The translations under genes were made by a program, and so were the position numbers. 64,000 bases of DNA from CAZBKJ01 sp964492495. Its GTDB lineage: Bacteria; Patescibacteriota; Microgenomatia; UBA1400; UBA12028. The notes under the pieces are model-generated. The model worked only from the letters and a program-made list of their open reading frames with translations. It ran no database searches and was not told the origin of the DNA. The stretch lies in contig CAZBKJ010000001.1 of NCBI GenBank assembly GCA_964492495.1, forward strand, positions 17,242-81,241, in the 5' to 3' direction. Below, piece after piece: positions 26,464 through 34,662 of the stretch; within the stretch, counting starts at the first letter, position 1; every line of letters begins with the position of its first letter.

Positions 26464-27276
26464 ATGTATGAACAATCGACACCAGATCAAACGTTGGAAG
26501 TTGATAATACCCGAAAAGGGTATGAGTCTTTCTTTGACAAAATAGATTTTAGCAAGGAATTTCCAAAGCAGGAGTATAGAGGTACATTGGAGAGTGCAAT
26601 TGACGCTTTATCAGAGGAGCTAAAGGCAGATCAACCTGATGTGGCGAGTCTTATTTTGTATCCGCCTCGATTAATGAGAGCAATTATTGATACGAGAGTA
26701 GAGTTTCCAGAGGATGAAGGTTTAATAGATCTCTATTACAAGACGCTTTTAATAATAACTTCGGTATATTCATCGGATGCAAAATCACTTAAATTACTTG
26801 GAGATTTTAGGCGACAATTGCAAGAACAACCTTCTCTACTTAAAAGAGAAATTCAACAGAAAAAAGATGCAGCAAGTTGGTATGCTGGCGAACCAGAAAA
26901 TGCAGAACGAGCTGTAGGTCAACTTGAAACATTGACAGGAGGAACGGATATCGTATTTTTACCATTAGCTCACGGAGGTGTTGCAACTGGGTATGATATT
27001 TTTCTTCGTTACATTCAAAATACGTCTTCTATAAATTCTGTTGCTTTTCCTATACGGTTTTCAAGAAATAAGATGAAGGATGAAGAACCACAAGTTGATG
27101 AGGAACTAAAGGATATGATCGGAAAATTCTGTGATGGAAGAACTGTCGTGATTTATGAAGAGGATACGGTTACAGAAAAAACAATTTTATCAGCTGAGGC
27201 TTTTTTCAAAAAAAACTTTCCAGATGCAAAAATCGTTAAATTAAGCAGTTCGGATTCCATTAATTGGAGTTGGTAA
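26464..27276 (+). CDS. Possible phosphoribosyltransferase-fold protein, orphan cluster gene 2
   Basis: The first 150 residues are helical and unfamiliar. The last 110 look like a type I phosphoribosyltransferase fold: FLPLAHGGVATGYDI matches the loop after the first core strand, and TVVIYEEDTVTEKTI matches the PRPP-binding loop, where two acidic residues are followed by T.TE.T. The normal TG pair of the loop is replaced by TE, so PRPP binding may be altered. A substrate cannot be proposed. It belongs to the three-gene orphan cluster. Confidence 0.5.
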   Translation: MYEQSTPDQTLEVDNTRKGYESFFDKIDFSKEFPKQEYRGTLESAIDALSEELKADQPDVASLILYPPRLMRAIIDTRVEFPEDEGLIDLYYKTLLIITSVYSSDAKSLKLLGDFRRQLQEQPSLLKREIQQKKDAASWYAGEPENAERAVGQLETLTGGTDIVFLPLAHGGVATGYDIFLRYIQNTSSINSVAFPIRFSRNKMKDEEPQVDEELKDMIGKFCDGRTVVIYEEDTVTEKTILSAEAFFKKNFPDAKIVKLSSSDSINWSW

Positions 27277-27320
27277 GATATCTAAAATTTTGCATATTAT
27301 ATTTTTTATAAGGAGAAAAT

Positions 27321-27734
27321 ATGAGCAACGAGTTAACAGCAGAACAACAACTTCTACAAAAAACAGGGGCTTCAAATGTTGAAGCTGTTCGTGAAGGAAT
27401 GCATGCTGATATAGCAGAAGAATATGTAGGAGAAATAGCTTTAGAACAAGGTTTGGGAAAAGAAGGATACACAAGATTAAATAAGCTACGAAAGAGTATA
27501 AATACTCTTTCTTTTATAGATTTGACAAGTACTCTTGATCAAATGTTCAATGACATTGAAGGCTCCAGTTTGGGTTCAAAGGGAAAAGCTGATGCTTTAT
27601 TGGCAGTAGGAGAAGTTGTGAAAAATGCAAAGGCATCGTGGGCTACAGAGTACAGAGAGGATGTTCAAAGAATTCAGGATACGTTACAACAAAAAATCTT
27701 TGAATTATCTGTACCAAAGGTAGACAGAGATTAA
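27321..27734 (+). CDS. Hypothetical helical protein, orphan cluster gene 3
   Basis: This 137-residue all-alpha acidic protein has no recognised motif. It has a clear AAGGAG ribosome binding site (27310-27315), unlike its upstream neighbours, and a TATTAT (27295-27300) that may be its own -10. It is the last gene of the cluster and is convergent with the 573-residue orphan at 27750. Confidence 0.6.
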   Translation: MSNELTAEQQLLQKTGASNVEAVREGMHADIAEEYVGEIALEQGLGKEGYTRLNKLRKSINTLSFIDLTSTLDQMFNDIEGSSLGSKGKADALLAVGEVVKNAKASWATEYREDVQRIQDTLQQKIFELSVPKVDRD

Positions 27735-27749
27735 AGATTGTTTATTGTT

Positions 27750-29468
27750 TTATTGATCATACACAACAATCGACTCTTTAAGTAACCCTACATTTGTCAC
27801 ACTGGCTACAGCAGTTCCAATTGTCGTGGGTCGTCGAGATTTTTTTTCCTGAATTTCTGCATTTTTTATCGTCTCGTTGTGATCATGCGAATCCGTATTT
27901 CCATGTTCATCCATAAGTCCGAGTGTGTACTTCATCTCGCAAGCGGGACAAATACTACACTCCCCAACATACGTTGACCTGCATCCATCTGTGCGACAAA
28001 CCCCTGTATGAAATCTCGTATGATCAAGTCCAAATTTGTTGCAAAAAGAACGTAATTCACTCTCAGAAGAAATCCCTTTTTGTGATGCTGTAGAAAGCAT
28101 GTCAATTGCTCCTGCTCCAAAGAGCCCATCAATTTTGCCTGTAAGCTGTGTCGGACTGAGATTTTTCATTCCACCAAGTACTGTGCCAGTTCCACAGTCA
28201 ATCAGTGATGTCACACGTGTACCGATATCTGGATAATGAATTGCTCGCAGTCCATCAAGAATATTTTTTGCGGCTAATGGATTTTGGGCATATAAAGGAT
28301 CTGAAAATATTGTTTTGTATGCTTGTAGAAGTTCTTCTACATTGAGTGTATTTGCACGAAGTGCAGAGTGCATGATTGTTTCCGTCGGCTGGGCTAATCG
28401 TTCACGAATACTCTTGTACAGATGTGGATACGCTGAAAGAAGTTGTTCTTCAAAATCAAAAATAGACTCTAAATACTCAATCTGAGAATCAAAGGATCGT
28501 TCTGTGGTGGTTATTACATTTTCTCCAACAGGGACTTCTGGGAAATGGCCAAGCTTCTCCACTATGAGAGAGAAAAGTGCGTGGGGAGGATAGTCTTTGT
28601 ACGCCTGTGCAAGAATGGAAATTTGCGCGAGGATGTCTGTGGGACTTTCTGGTAGCGGAAAGTGGTTTTCTGCTAGCGTATGAAATTGAGCAATCTCATG
28701 GTTTTTGTAGGCCGTAAAAAATCCAGCTTCTAAAAACACAAAAGAGTCTGTTTTGGGGATGTACACCAGTCGCATGTGCCTTGCGATACTTGTTTCTCCT
28801 TTGTGGTAGGCAAAAAACCGAGGAGAAGTCAGAATCAAGCGCTCTGGATGTTCATACATCTCTACATACGCATCATCACCAAGGCTTGGAAGGAGTGCTT
28901 GTAAGCCCTCTGATACCAATGCATGTTCATCAGAGTTTCGATGGATAAATCCCTTCAAAAGAAGCTCTTGAACAAGAGCCTTTTTGTCTGGATATCCAAT
29001 ATACTGCTCAATGCCTAAAAGCAGTTTTTGCCACGAGCGTTCCCATGTGGAGAATTCTTGTTTGTACCGGTCTCTAATGAGCGGATGCGGTTCGTTTTCC
29101 TGCTGAGCATGCTGTCCAGCGATCACATCATTGTAAAAGAGATTGGAGAAGACAATGCGATCTGATTGCTCATTGAGTCCCGGGACTGCAAACGCTCGAC
29201 TCACAAGAGTACCGTACTCATGAATATGTTTGGCGCCAATTCCTTCTTGGGTATAGGTACGAATATTGGTACTCAGCAACGCTCGTCGTCGTTCTTTCGC
29301 CAATTCTCTAGAGATCCCAGATTGCAGATCTTGAAGGTATTTTTCAAAAACAGCGAACGCACTGAAATCCTCTATTTTTGGCTTGGATAAGCGCTCGGTG
29401 ATTTTTTGAAAAAAAGACCGTTCCGGTGGTGGTTGGTAGGAATGTGGTGAACGCTCAGATCGTAGCAT
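27750..29468 (-). CDS. Large orphan protein with C-terminal Cys-rich motif
   Basis: No family is recognised for these 573 residues (from the ATG at 29468). The body is soluble and mainly helical. Near the C-terminus a Cys cluster (CRTDGC, then GECSICPAC) looks like a zinc ribbon or knuckle and is followed by a His/Asp-rich stretch. The frame stays open to 29606 and would add a hydrophobic segment, but those codons look non-coding and start at TTG, so I exclude them. The 246 bases between it and the adenosyltransferase gene hold nothing I can identify. Confidence 0.6.
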   Translation of the reverse strand: MLRSERSPHSYQPPPERSFFQKITERLSKPKIEDFSAFAVFEKYLQDLQSGISRELAKERRRALLSTNIRTYTQEGIGAKHIHEYGTLVSRAFAVPGLNEQSDRIVFSNLFYNDVIAGQHAQQENEPHPLIRDRYKQEFSTWERSWQKLLLGIEQYIGYPDKKALVQELLLKGFIHRNSDEHALVSEGLQALLPSLGDDAYVEMYEHPERLILTSPRFFAYHKGETSIARHMRLVYIPKTDSFVFLEAGFFTAYKNHEIAQFHTLAENHFPLPESPTDILAQISILAQAYKDYPPHALFSLIVEKLGHFPEVPVGENVITTTERSFDSQIEYLESIFDFEEQLLSAYPHLYKSIRERLAQPTETIMHSALRANTLNVEELLQAYKTIFSDPLYAQNPLAAKNILDGLRAIHYPDIGTRVTSLIDCGTGTVLGGMKNLSPTQLTGKIDGLFGAGAIDMLSTASQKGISSESELRSFCNKFGLDHTRFHTGVCRTDGCRSTYVGECSICPACEMKYTLGLMDEHGNTDSHDHNETIKNAEIQEKKSRRPTTIGTAVASVTNVGLLKESIVVYDQ

Positions 29469-29714
29469 AGTATGTATGCCCGAGTGAGTGTTTACTGTGA
29501 GTACCCAACAGACGATGTCTGAAGGAAGAAGGAGTAAAACTGTACGAAAAAAAGGGAAAAAAACTATCAAGACAAACCCTTTTCTCGCCCTGCTCGGGGA
29601 TTTCAAGAAAATATGTATCGGGTCTGGCTATACAGTAGCGGCACTGCTTGCGGTTTAAACGCAATTCCGATGTGGAGTTTGTTATACGCAGTTTGAAAAA
29701 GACAATCAAGTAGT

Positions 29715-30275
29715 TCAAACCACATCATCTTTTTTTTCTACCTCAAAGGGTCGTTCTGCTGATCCCAGTTGTGCATTGACCGTGCATCGAAGCACGTAGA
29801 GAAAATCAGATAATCGATTGATGTACTGAAGTATACGTGGAGAAACATTTTCTTGCAGGCTATAGGAAACGATCAGTCGTTCACATCGTCTGCACACAGT
29901 TCTTGCGATATCAAGATATGCACCTTCTTCACTTCCTCCTGGGAGTAAAAATTTTGTTGCCCACTGTCCATCTTTTTCTAACTCTGTTTGAAGCAGGTGC
30001 ACTTGTGCTTCTAGTTGTTCAAGTTTCTTTTTGTGTAGGAGTGTTTTATGTGAGCCAGCAATTTCTGCTCCAATATGAAAAAGAGTATCTTGAATTTCAA
30101 AGAGAATTTTTTGTGAGGGGGAAGCTGAGAGTTTTACCGCACATAATCCAAGATGAGAATTCAGTTCATCAAGTGTTCCAAGCACTTCAAAAATGAGATT
30201 GCTTTTGGAAAGTCGCTGCCCGTTGGCTAGCCCGCTCTCTCCTTTGTCACCGGTTTTTGTAGAGACTGATTGCAT
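29715..30275 (-). CDS. ATP:cob(I)alamin adenosyltransferase, PduO type
   Basis: This enzyme attaches the 5'-deoxyadenosyl group of ATP to cob(I)alamin, making coenzyme B12. The N-terminal signature STKTGDKGESGLANGQRLSK is present, then GTLDELNSHLG, and in the C-terminal half LPGGSEEGAYLDIARTVCRR and NRLSDFLYVL with the Arg-rich active-site helix. Length (186) is standard. No corrinoid synthesis genes are nearby, so B12 is probably salvaged; the likely user is an adenosylcobalamin-dependent enzyme such as a class II ribonucleotide reductase elsewhere. It starts just after the CAP-domain gene. Confidence 0.92.
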   Translation of the reverse strand: MQSVSTKTGDKGESGLANGQRLSKSNLIFEVLGTLDELNSHLGLCAVKLSASPSQKILFEIQDTLFHIGAEIAGSHKTLLHKKKLEQLEAQVHLLQTELEKDGQWATKFLLPGGSEEGAYLDIARTVCRRCERLIVSYSLQENVSPRILQYINRLSDFLYVLRCTVNAQLGSAERPFEVEKKDDVV

Positions 30276-30278
30276 AGG

Positions 30279-30962
30279 TTAGATTTTACTTCCTCCAAAA
30301 ATAAAAACGACAGCAAGTCCTTGAATCCCGATACCCACATGACTCCACGCGGTATTTAACTGGTTTTTGTTGTGCCCTTCGTCAGACGCATAGATCCATT
30401 CGATTTGATGGACACCAATGAGCTTGTATCCGTATCCAGAGTTTTCACCCAATGACCAAAATCCTAGCGCCCGTACATTATCTTCACTCTCAACATATTC
30501 GATAAAACCTTTGTGCTTATCGGTTGTTTTGATGAAGTTGAGATGTTTGGCTCGATCTGATGCAAAGGAAGCCAGTCTGTCATCCCACGTCAGGGGTCCC
30601 GCACTATGGCGCTCTCTATATGCATTAAGCGCTTGCAAGGTCTCCTGTGGAGTCGCCATGCGTTCGTCTTCCCCGATCTTCATAGTCCACGTTACATCAT
30701 CAATTTGCTGTGCAACTCCCCAAGGTCGCGTATCTGCAGGTTGGGTTTTCTTTACAGCCGGCTTTGGAGAAGGCGCGAGTGTAGCGACTATTGATTCTTC
30801 TGGCAACTCTACAGACAGAGAAGTGGGGGAAGGAGAAACAACTGGAATCGACTCATATGACGGAAATCTCAGCTGATCCCCAAACTCTGAAAGCAAGAAT
30901 AGATCCACTCCTGCCAACACACTTAAGATAGTTATTCGTAGTGCGAATTTTTTCGACATCAT
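30279..30962 (-). CDS. Membrane-anchored CAP/SCP-domain protein
   Basis: An N-terminal membrane segment (about residues 9-25) and a Pro/Ser/Thr-rich spacer lead to a C-terminal CAP (SCP/PR1) domain (about 105-227). Visible CAP features are LNAYRERHSAGPLTWDDRLA and a terminal strand pair with WSHVGIGIQG. The usual second His/Glu pair is only partly recognisable (NSGYGYKL, EGHNKNQL). The exported domain probably binds envelope or extracellular ligands. It lies three bases before the adenosyltransferase gene and diverges from the gene at 31021. Confidence 0.75.
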   Translation of the reverse strand: MMSKKFALRITILSVLAGVDLFLLSEFGDQLRFPSYESIPVVSPSPTSLSVELPEESIVATLAPSPKPAVKKTQPADTRPWGVAQQIDDVTWTMKIGEDERMATPQETLQALNAYRERHSAGPLTWDDRLASFASDRAKHLNFIKTTDKHKGFIEYVESEDNVRALGFWSLGENSGYGYKLIGVHQIEWIYASDEGHNKNQLNTAWSHVGIGIQGLAVVFIFGGSKI

Positions 30963-31006
30963 TATCCCTCTATTGTACCGGAAAGAAGATAATGGGTCAT
31001 TTCAGT

Positions 31007-31014
31007 TGTATACT
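31007..31014 (+). promoter_or_regulatory. -10 box of a predicted leaderless transcript
   Basis: TGTATACT (TATACT at 31009-31014) ends exactly six bases before the ATG at 31021. Spacing is the same as at 7820, 54500 and 62660. Confidence 0.6.
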
Positions 31015-31020
31015 GAGCTC

Positions 31021-31380
31021 ATGAATAAACGCGCCATGTATTTTCTTCTGAGTTTTTTGTGTGTTGGCCTCGCTTTGTTACTTGCGACTCGTACATTTTT
31101 TTCGGTGCGACATAGGCCATTTCCCTTGCCGCGAGAAACAAATAGTAGTCTGATCCAAGACTGGATGACAATAACGTATGTATCAAGAACATACGGAGTC
31201 CCGGATCGAGTTTTTGCTGAAAAACTTTCGATTGATGAGAGCAAGCTTCGCAGAGTAAGCATCAAAGAACTTGCCCGATCAGAATCAATAGACACTGCAA
31301 CACTTCTCATCAAAATTCAAGAAATCATTCGTGATTTTCAAGCTGAACATACAGCCCCACCCAAACCACCACAACCATAA
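31021..31380 (+). CDS. Small membrane-anchored protein upstream of dedA
   Basis: This 119-residue protein has one N-terminal membrane helix (about residues 6-22) and a short soluble domain with two helix-turn-helix-like repeats (YGVPDRVFAEKL and IKELARSESIDTATLL), ending in a Pro-rich tail. No known family is recalled with confidence. Its stop codon directly abuts the dedA ATG, so the two are surely cotranscribed and may act together in the membrane. Confidence 0.65.
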   Translation: MNKRAMYFLLSFLCVGLALLLATRTFFSVRHRPFPLPRETNSSLIQDWMTITYVSRTYGVPDRVFAEKLSIDESKLRRVSIKELARSESIDTATLLIKIQEIIRDFQAEHTAPPKPPQP

Positions 31381-32004
31381 ATGACTCAAATACTTCACAT
31401 TTTCTTGACACTGCTTTTACTCTACGGATATCCTGTAGTTGCCTTGATCGTGTTTGTCGGTACCCTGGGCATTCCACTCCCTGTAACGTCGATTTTGTTA
31501 GCTGCAGGATCATTTAGCAGTGAGGGGATTCTCAATGGCTATGTTTTGGTAGCCACAATCACAATTACTGCAGTTATTGGAGACATTCTTGGGTATTTTG
31601 TCGGCTTAAAAGTGGGGAAGGAGAGGATAGAGCTTCATGGTAAAAGGCTGGGATTCACTGCTACTCGTCTTTTACATGTAGATGTCTTTTTTCACAAATG
31701 GGGTGGAGGAAGTATTTTTATTTCTCGCTGGTTGATTACACCCCTGTGTGTCCCAATTAATTTGATTGCTGGAATTGAGAAATATTCTTTCAAAAAATTC
31801 TTACTTTATGTGATTTCAGGAGAGTTGTTGTGGGCGAGTATGTATACCTACTTAGGGTATATATTTGGAGCAAACTGGCAAGTACTTTTAGACTATATTT
31901 CCAATGCTCCACTAATCTTCGCGCTTCTTTTTACTGCATTCTTCTTACTTTTTTTGGCAGTGCGAATGAAAAGGAGAGGAAAAATTATTCATTTGAGCAA
32001 ATAA
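31381..32004 (+). CDS. DedA family membrane protein (VTT domain)
   Basis: DedA proteins are scramblase or flippase-like membrane proteins linked to undecaprenyl-phosphate and phospholipid recycling. The signature G.LGIPLPVTSILLAAG is near residues 28-45, then GDILGYFVGLKVG and the ISRWLITPLCVPINLIAG region (residues 115-132) that replaces the usual FGRF.P..R with an equivalent re-entrant loop. Four to five membrane helices are visible. Length (207) is standard. It immediately follows a small membrane protein; its 3' end overlaps the convergent gene by 20 bases. Confidence 0.88.
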   Translation: MTQILHIFLTLLLLYGYPVVALIVFVGTLGIPLPVTSILLAAGSFSSEGILNGYVLVATITITAVIGDILGYFVGLKVGKERIELHGKRLGFTATRLLHVDVFFHKWGGGSIFISRWLITPLCVPINLIAGIEKYSFKKFLLYVISGELLWASMYTYLGYIFGANWQVLLDYISNAPLIFALLFTAFFLLFLAVRMKRRGKIIHLSK

Positions 32005-32683
32005 GTCCAGAAGCATCTATCCATTGCTGAGAATAAGATACTGGCTCGGAATCTGTTTGGTCAGAGGGAGAAGAAAGGTCAGTGTTAGGTCTAAAAAAGA
32101 CTTGCATTCCATCTAGCCTTCCTCTTGATTGGTATTCAGAAAAATCTTCATAATCAAGTTCTATGATTGTTCCCATGTAGCATGCTCTTTCATACTGATG
32201 GATTGCAGCGGCACAATCTCCAACAAGGAATGGCCCTCTCCATGTGTCGTTATCGCCTTTTCGTATCCATGCTACCATTCCAATATACCCACAGCTGTCT
32301 GTAGCGATCGCACCTATGAAATCTTCTGGATTAAGATTCCATCGTTCTGCTTTCTCAGTGAGTACTCCTTGCAAAAACCCTCTTCGAGTATAAGTGGCAG
32401 AACCTTCAAGTAAATTTCCGGGATTAAATGTATGTAAATCCTCAGGTGCCAATCCAGGAACAAAAGAACCGAGAGCACCATAATACCCTTGTTCAAGATT
32501 TTCCAATGGAATTTCCCATGAATATAAATCACAGGTTTGTAAATCTACAAAGCCATCATTGGCATAGCAATTATCAGGAAGTTTTTCTTGAGCTTCTGCA
32601 TGCAAAGCAGTCTGCATACTCAGCAACAGAAAAAATAGTAATAAACTAATTTCAGTTCTTTTTTTAAAAATTTCTTTTCTCAT
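31985..32683 (-). CDS. Secreted hypothetical protein, 232 aa
   Basis: A signal peptide (basic start, hydrophobic stretch residues 12-28, likely cleavage after HAEA) precedes a soluble domain of about 200 residues with several Cys residues (including CYANDG, TDSCGYIG, VGDCAA and ERACYMG), suggesting disulfides outside the cell. The segment WRGPFLVGDCAAAIHQYERA may be part of a small beta-barrel, but no family is recognised. The neighbouring upstream gene encodes an M15-like domain, so an envelope role is plausible. Confidence 0.65.
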   Translation of the reverse strand: MRKEIFKKRTEISLLLFFLLLSMQTALHAEAQEKLPDNCYANDGFVDLQTCDLYSWEIPLENLEQGYYGALGSFVPGLAPEDLHTFNPGNLLEGSATYTRRGFLQGVLTEKAERWNLNPEDFIGAIATDSCGYIGMVAWIRKGDNDTWRGPFLVGDCAAAIHQYERACYMGTIIELDYEDFSEYQSRGRLDGMQVFFRPNTDLSSPSDQTDSEPVSYSQQWIDASGLICSNE

Positions 32684-32774
32684 ATGCGAAATACTTTTTC
32701 TAATTCATTGGAAAAGTAATGGTATAGGAATTCGTAGAGGATGTGGAGGGCAGAAATTGAAAGCAAATGCGTTT

Positions 32775-33413
32775 TTATGTCCGATCTGGATACGAACAGA
32801 TATGGATACATGCCAAGGTGCCAAAAACCCCATCACTTCCTGATTTGTAGCGTGTTTCATAAATGACGTGGCATCTTCCTTCTTCTTCAAACTCTGAAAG
32901 TATTTTTATAAGCGCATGAATGTAGTCGCTTGTAAATGATGGATGTTTTGAATTAATTGGTTCATTTCCACGATAATAGCCTGCCGGATCAATATCGATA
33001 GCCGCGCCAGCAAAGTGAGCACTCCATCCAATAGCAGCAAATGGACTTGTTTGTCGTAACTTTTGTTGAATTTCTTCCGTACGATACAAAGAAGTAACGG
33101 GTAGAAAGATGTTGTCTGAGGGCTCTGAACTTCTATGTGTTTGTTGTTTCCACATAAGCATAATCTGCATGAAAAGTTCATATGCAGATTTTCGAACGGC
33201 TCGAGGTTCCTCATTCCTTCGAAGTACCCCTATCAAACGGTAATTCAACTCAGGATCTTCATCTGGAAGTTCAATAAAAAGTCCTGTTTTCAAGGCATCT
33301 GGTAAATCAAGAATGATTTCATCCTTCCAGCGATAGCTTTCCAAAAGTACTTGGTCTTGTACGCGAGCAGATTCATTCGCCTGAAGTTGTGAAGGAATAT
33401 CTCGAACATTCAT
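32775..33413 (-). CDS. M15-like D-Ala-D-Ala carboxypeptidase-type protein (DUF5715-like)
   Basis: The second half carries the zinc-peptidase pattern of the VanY/M15 group: LPVTSLYRTEEIQQKLRQ, then SAHFAGAAIDID, matching SxHxxGxAxD, which supplies a His and an Asp ligand. A further His expected near the C-terminus could be in GTLACIHICS. These enzymes cut the D-Ala-D-Ala bond in peptidoglycan. No signal peptide is seen, which is odd for such a role; the protein may be exported by another route or act on cytoplasmic substrates. Length 212. Confidence 0.7.
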   Translation of the reverse strand: MNVRDIPSQLQANESARVQDQVLLESYRWKDEIILDLPDALKTGLFIELPDEDPELNYRLIGVLRRNEEPRAVRKSAYELFMQIMLMWKQQTHRSSEPSDNIFLPVTSLYRTEEIQQKLRQTSPFAAIGWSAHFAGAAIDIDPAGYYRGNEPINSKHPSFTSDYIHALIKILSEFEEEGRCHVIYETRYKSGSDGVFGTLACIHICSYPDRT

Positions 33414-33528
33414 AGATGTTCTATTTTATCATTTTGTTCGTTTTCTCATTATGGGTGAAAATCTATTTTGGAACTCTTTTTGTCTCGTAGTGCTGTAAAA
33501 TACCTCAATTAATAGCATACGACTACGT

Positions 33529-34662
33529 ATGATCAGTAAAGAAGCTTCAGCTCCACAAATTCACTCATACTCTCACACATACATTCCTCAGGTCATCGAT
33601 ATACCATTCCAACTCAACGACGGTAATTTTGATATACCTCTAGGTTGGCACAATGTTGTTCCTTCACTTGCATACTTAGTGGACTATAGTTCGATTCAGC
33701 CAGTTCATAATGGTGATCAGGTGGCAGAAAAAAAATCACAAGTCGAAAGAGAAAAAGACGTGCGACAAGCTATCGAAAATGATCTAAAAGATAAAGAAAT
33801 TCGAATCAAGCAAATCTTCATGGAAGGTCAAAGTAGTGCTGACACTGTCAAACTCAATTATTTGTATTCTGTTCAGGAAAGAGCAGAAAGTAATCATGAA
33901 GAAAATATCCAAAACGCACAAGAATATGTTCTTCAAGCACTAGATGATGCTCGATCATTTTTTCCATCAACGCAAAGAATTCATTTTGAAATTTGGGTTC
34001 TCCCCATAGATGAACAACAGCAGGAAAACAGTGAGTATGTATTTTCATCTCTATTTGCTGACCTTGGAAGCTTAATAAAGCGACGAGGAATATCAGTATC
34101 TGGAGGAAGCAGCTGTTTTATTATCTGTCTTCCAAAAAAAAGCTTCAGGGACTATATTCCAGATTCTTTCTCAGGAATCGAAACAAATACTATAAAAAGC
34201 AGTTTTGATCAAAGTCTCTATGTACAAATACGGCATGAGATAACACACGGAATTCAAACAACTCTTGAAGGAGATAGCGATTTTGCAACAGAAGGTGTAG
34301 CAATGCTCGTAGAGGGTCTTTATCTTAACTCGAACTTTATTCATGGAAAAGTGCGTCGAGAAGATATCAATGTTGAAGAGATACTGGAGCTGGCGAATAA
34401 GCGCGATTATGAAGGCTACTCTTCTTCAGAGCATATGCTCTACTGGGTATCACATTCACTCTTTCGGTTTATCTATGATTACTTTTACAGAGATGCAAAT
34501 AAATTTGGAGAATTGCTAGACCTTCTGCGAAAGCCACAAAAACTATCCTTTTCAGAGGCATTTTATACAGTTTTTCAGATGAAATTTGAAGCACTTGTAC
34601 CCATGTGGAAACATGAGATTTTCAGAGGTGAATTTCAAATAGAAAAATGGGAGAGCGAATGA
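33529..34662 (+). CDS. Predicted zinc metalloprotease (HExxH, peptidase-MA-like)
   Basis: The only recognised feature is RHEITHGIQ with the zinc motif HEITH (residues 236-240), followed 15 residues later by Glu255 in ATEGVAMLVEG. HExxH plus an EG-A helix is the layout of gluzincin/peptidase-MA domains, where that Glu is the third ligand. The first 230 residues are unfamiliar, with a charged helical segment (about 68-145). No signal peptide is present, so the protease should be cytosolic. Its stop overlaps the start of the SEC-C gene (ATGA), indicating one translational unit. Substrate unknown. Confidence 0.65.
   Translation: MISKEASAPQIHSYSHTYIPQVIDIPFQLNDGNFDIPLGWHNVVPSLAYLVDYSSIQPVHNGDQVAEKKSQVEREKDVRQAIENDLKDKEIRIKQIFMEGQSSADTVKLNYLYSVQERAESNHEENIQNAQEYVLQALDDARSFFPSTQRIHFEIWVLPIDEQQQENSEYVFSSLFADLGSLIKRRGISVSGGSSCFIICLPKKSFRDYIPDSFSGIETNTIKSSFDQSLYVQIRHEITHGIQTTLEGDSDFATEGVAMLVEGLYLNSNFIHGKVRREDINVEEILELANKRDYEGYSSSEHMLYWVSHSLFRFIYDYFYRDANKFGELLDLLRKPQKLSFSEAFYTVFQMKFEALVPMWKHEIFRGEFQIEKWESE

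Noticed and set aside
29469..29606. Hydrophobic N-terminal extension of the 573-residue orphan
   Set aside because: It starts at TTG, has codons unlike the gene, and a good ATG exists at 29468; kept out but not fully excluded.
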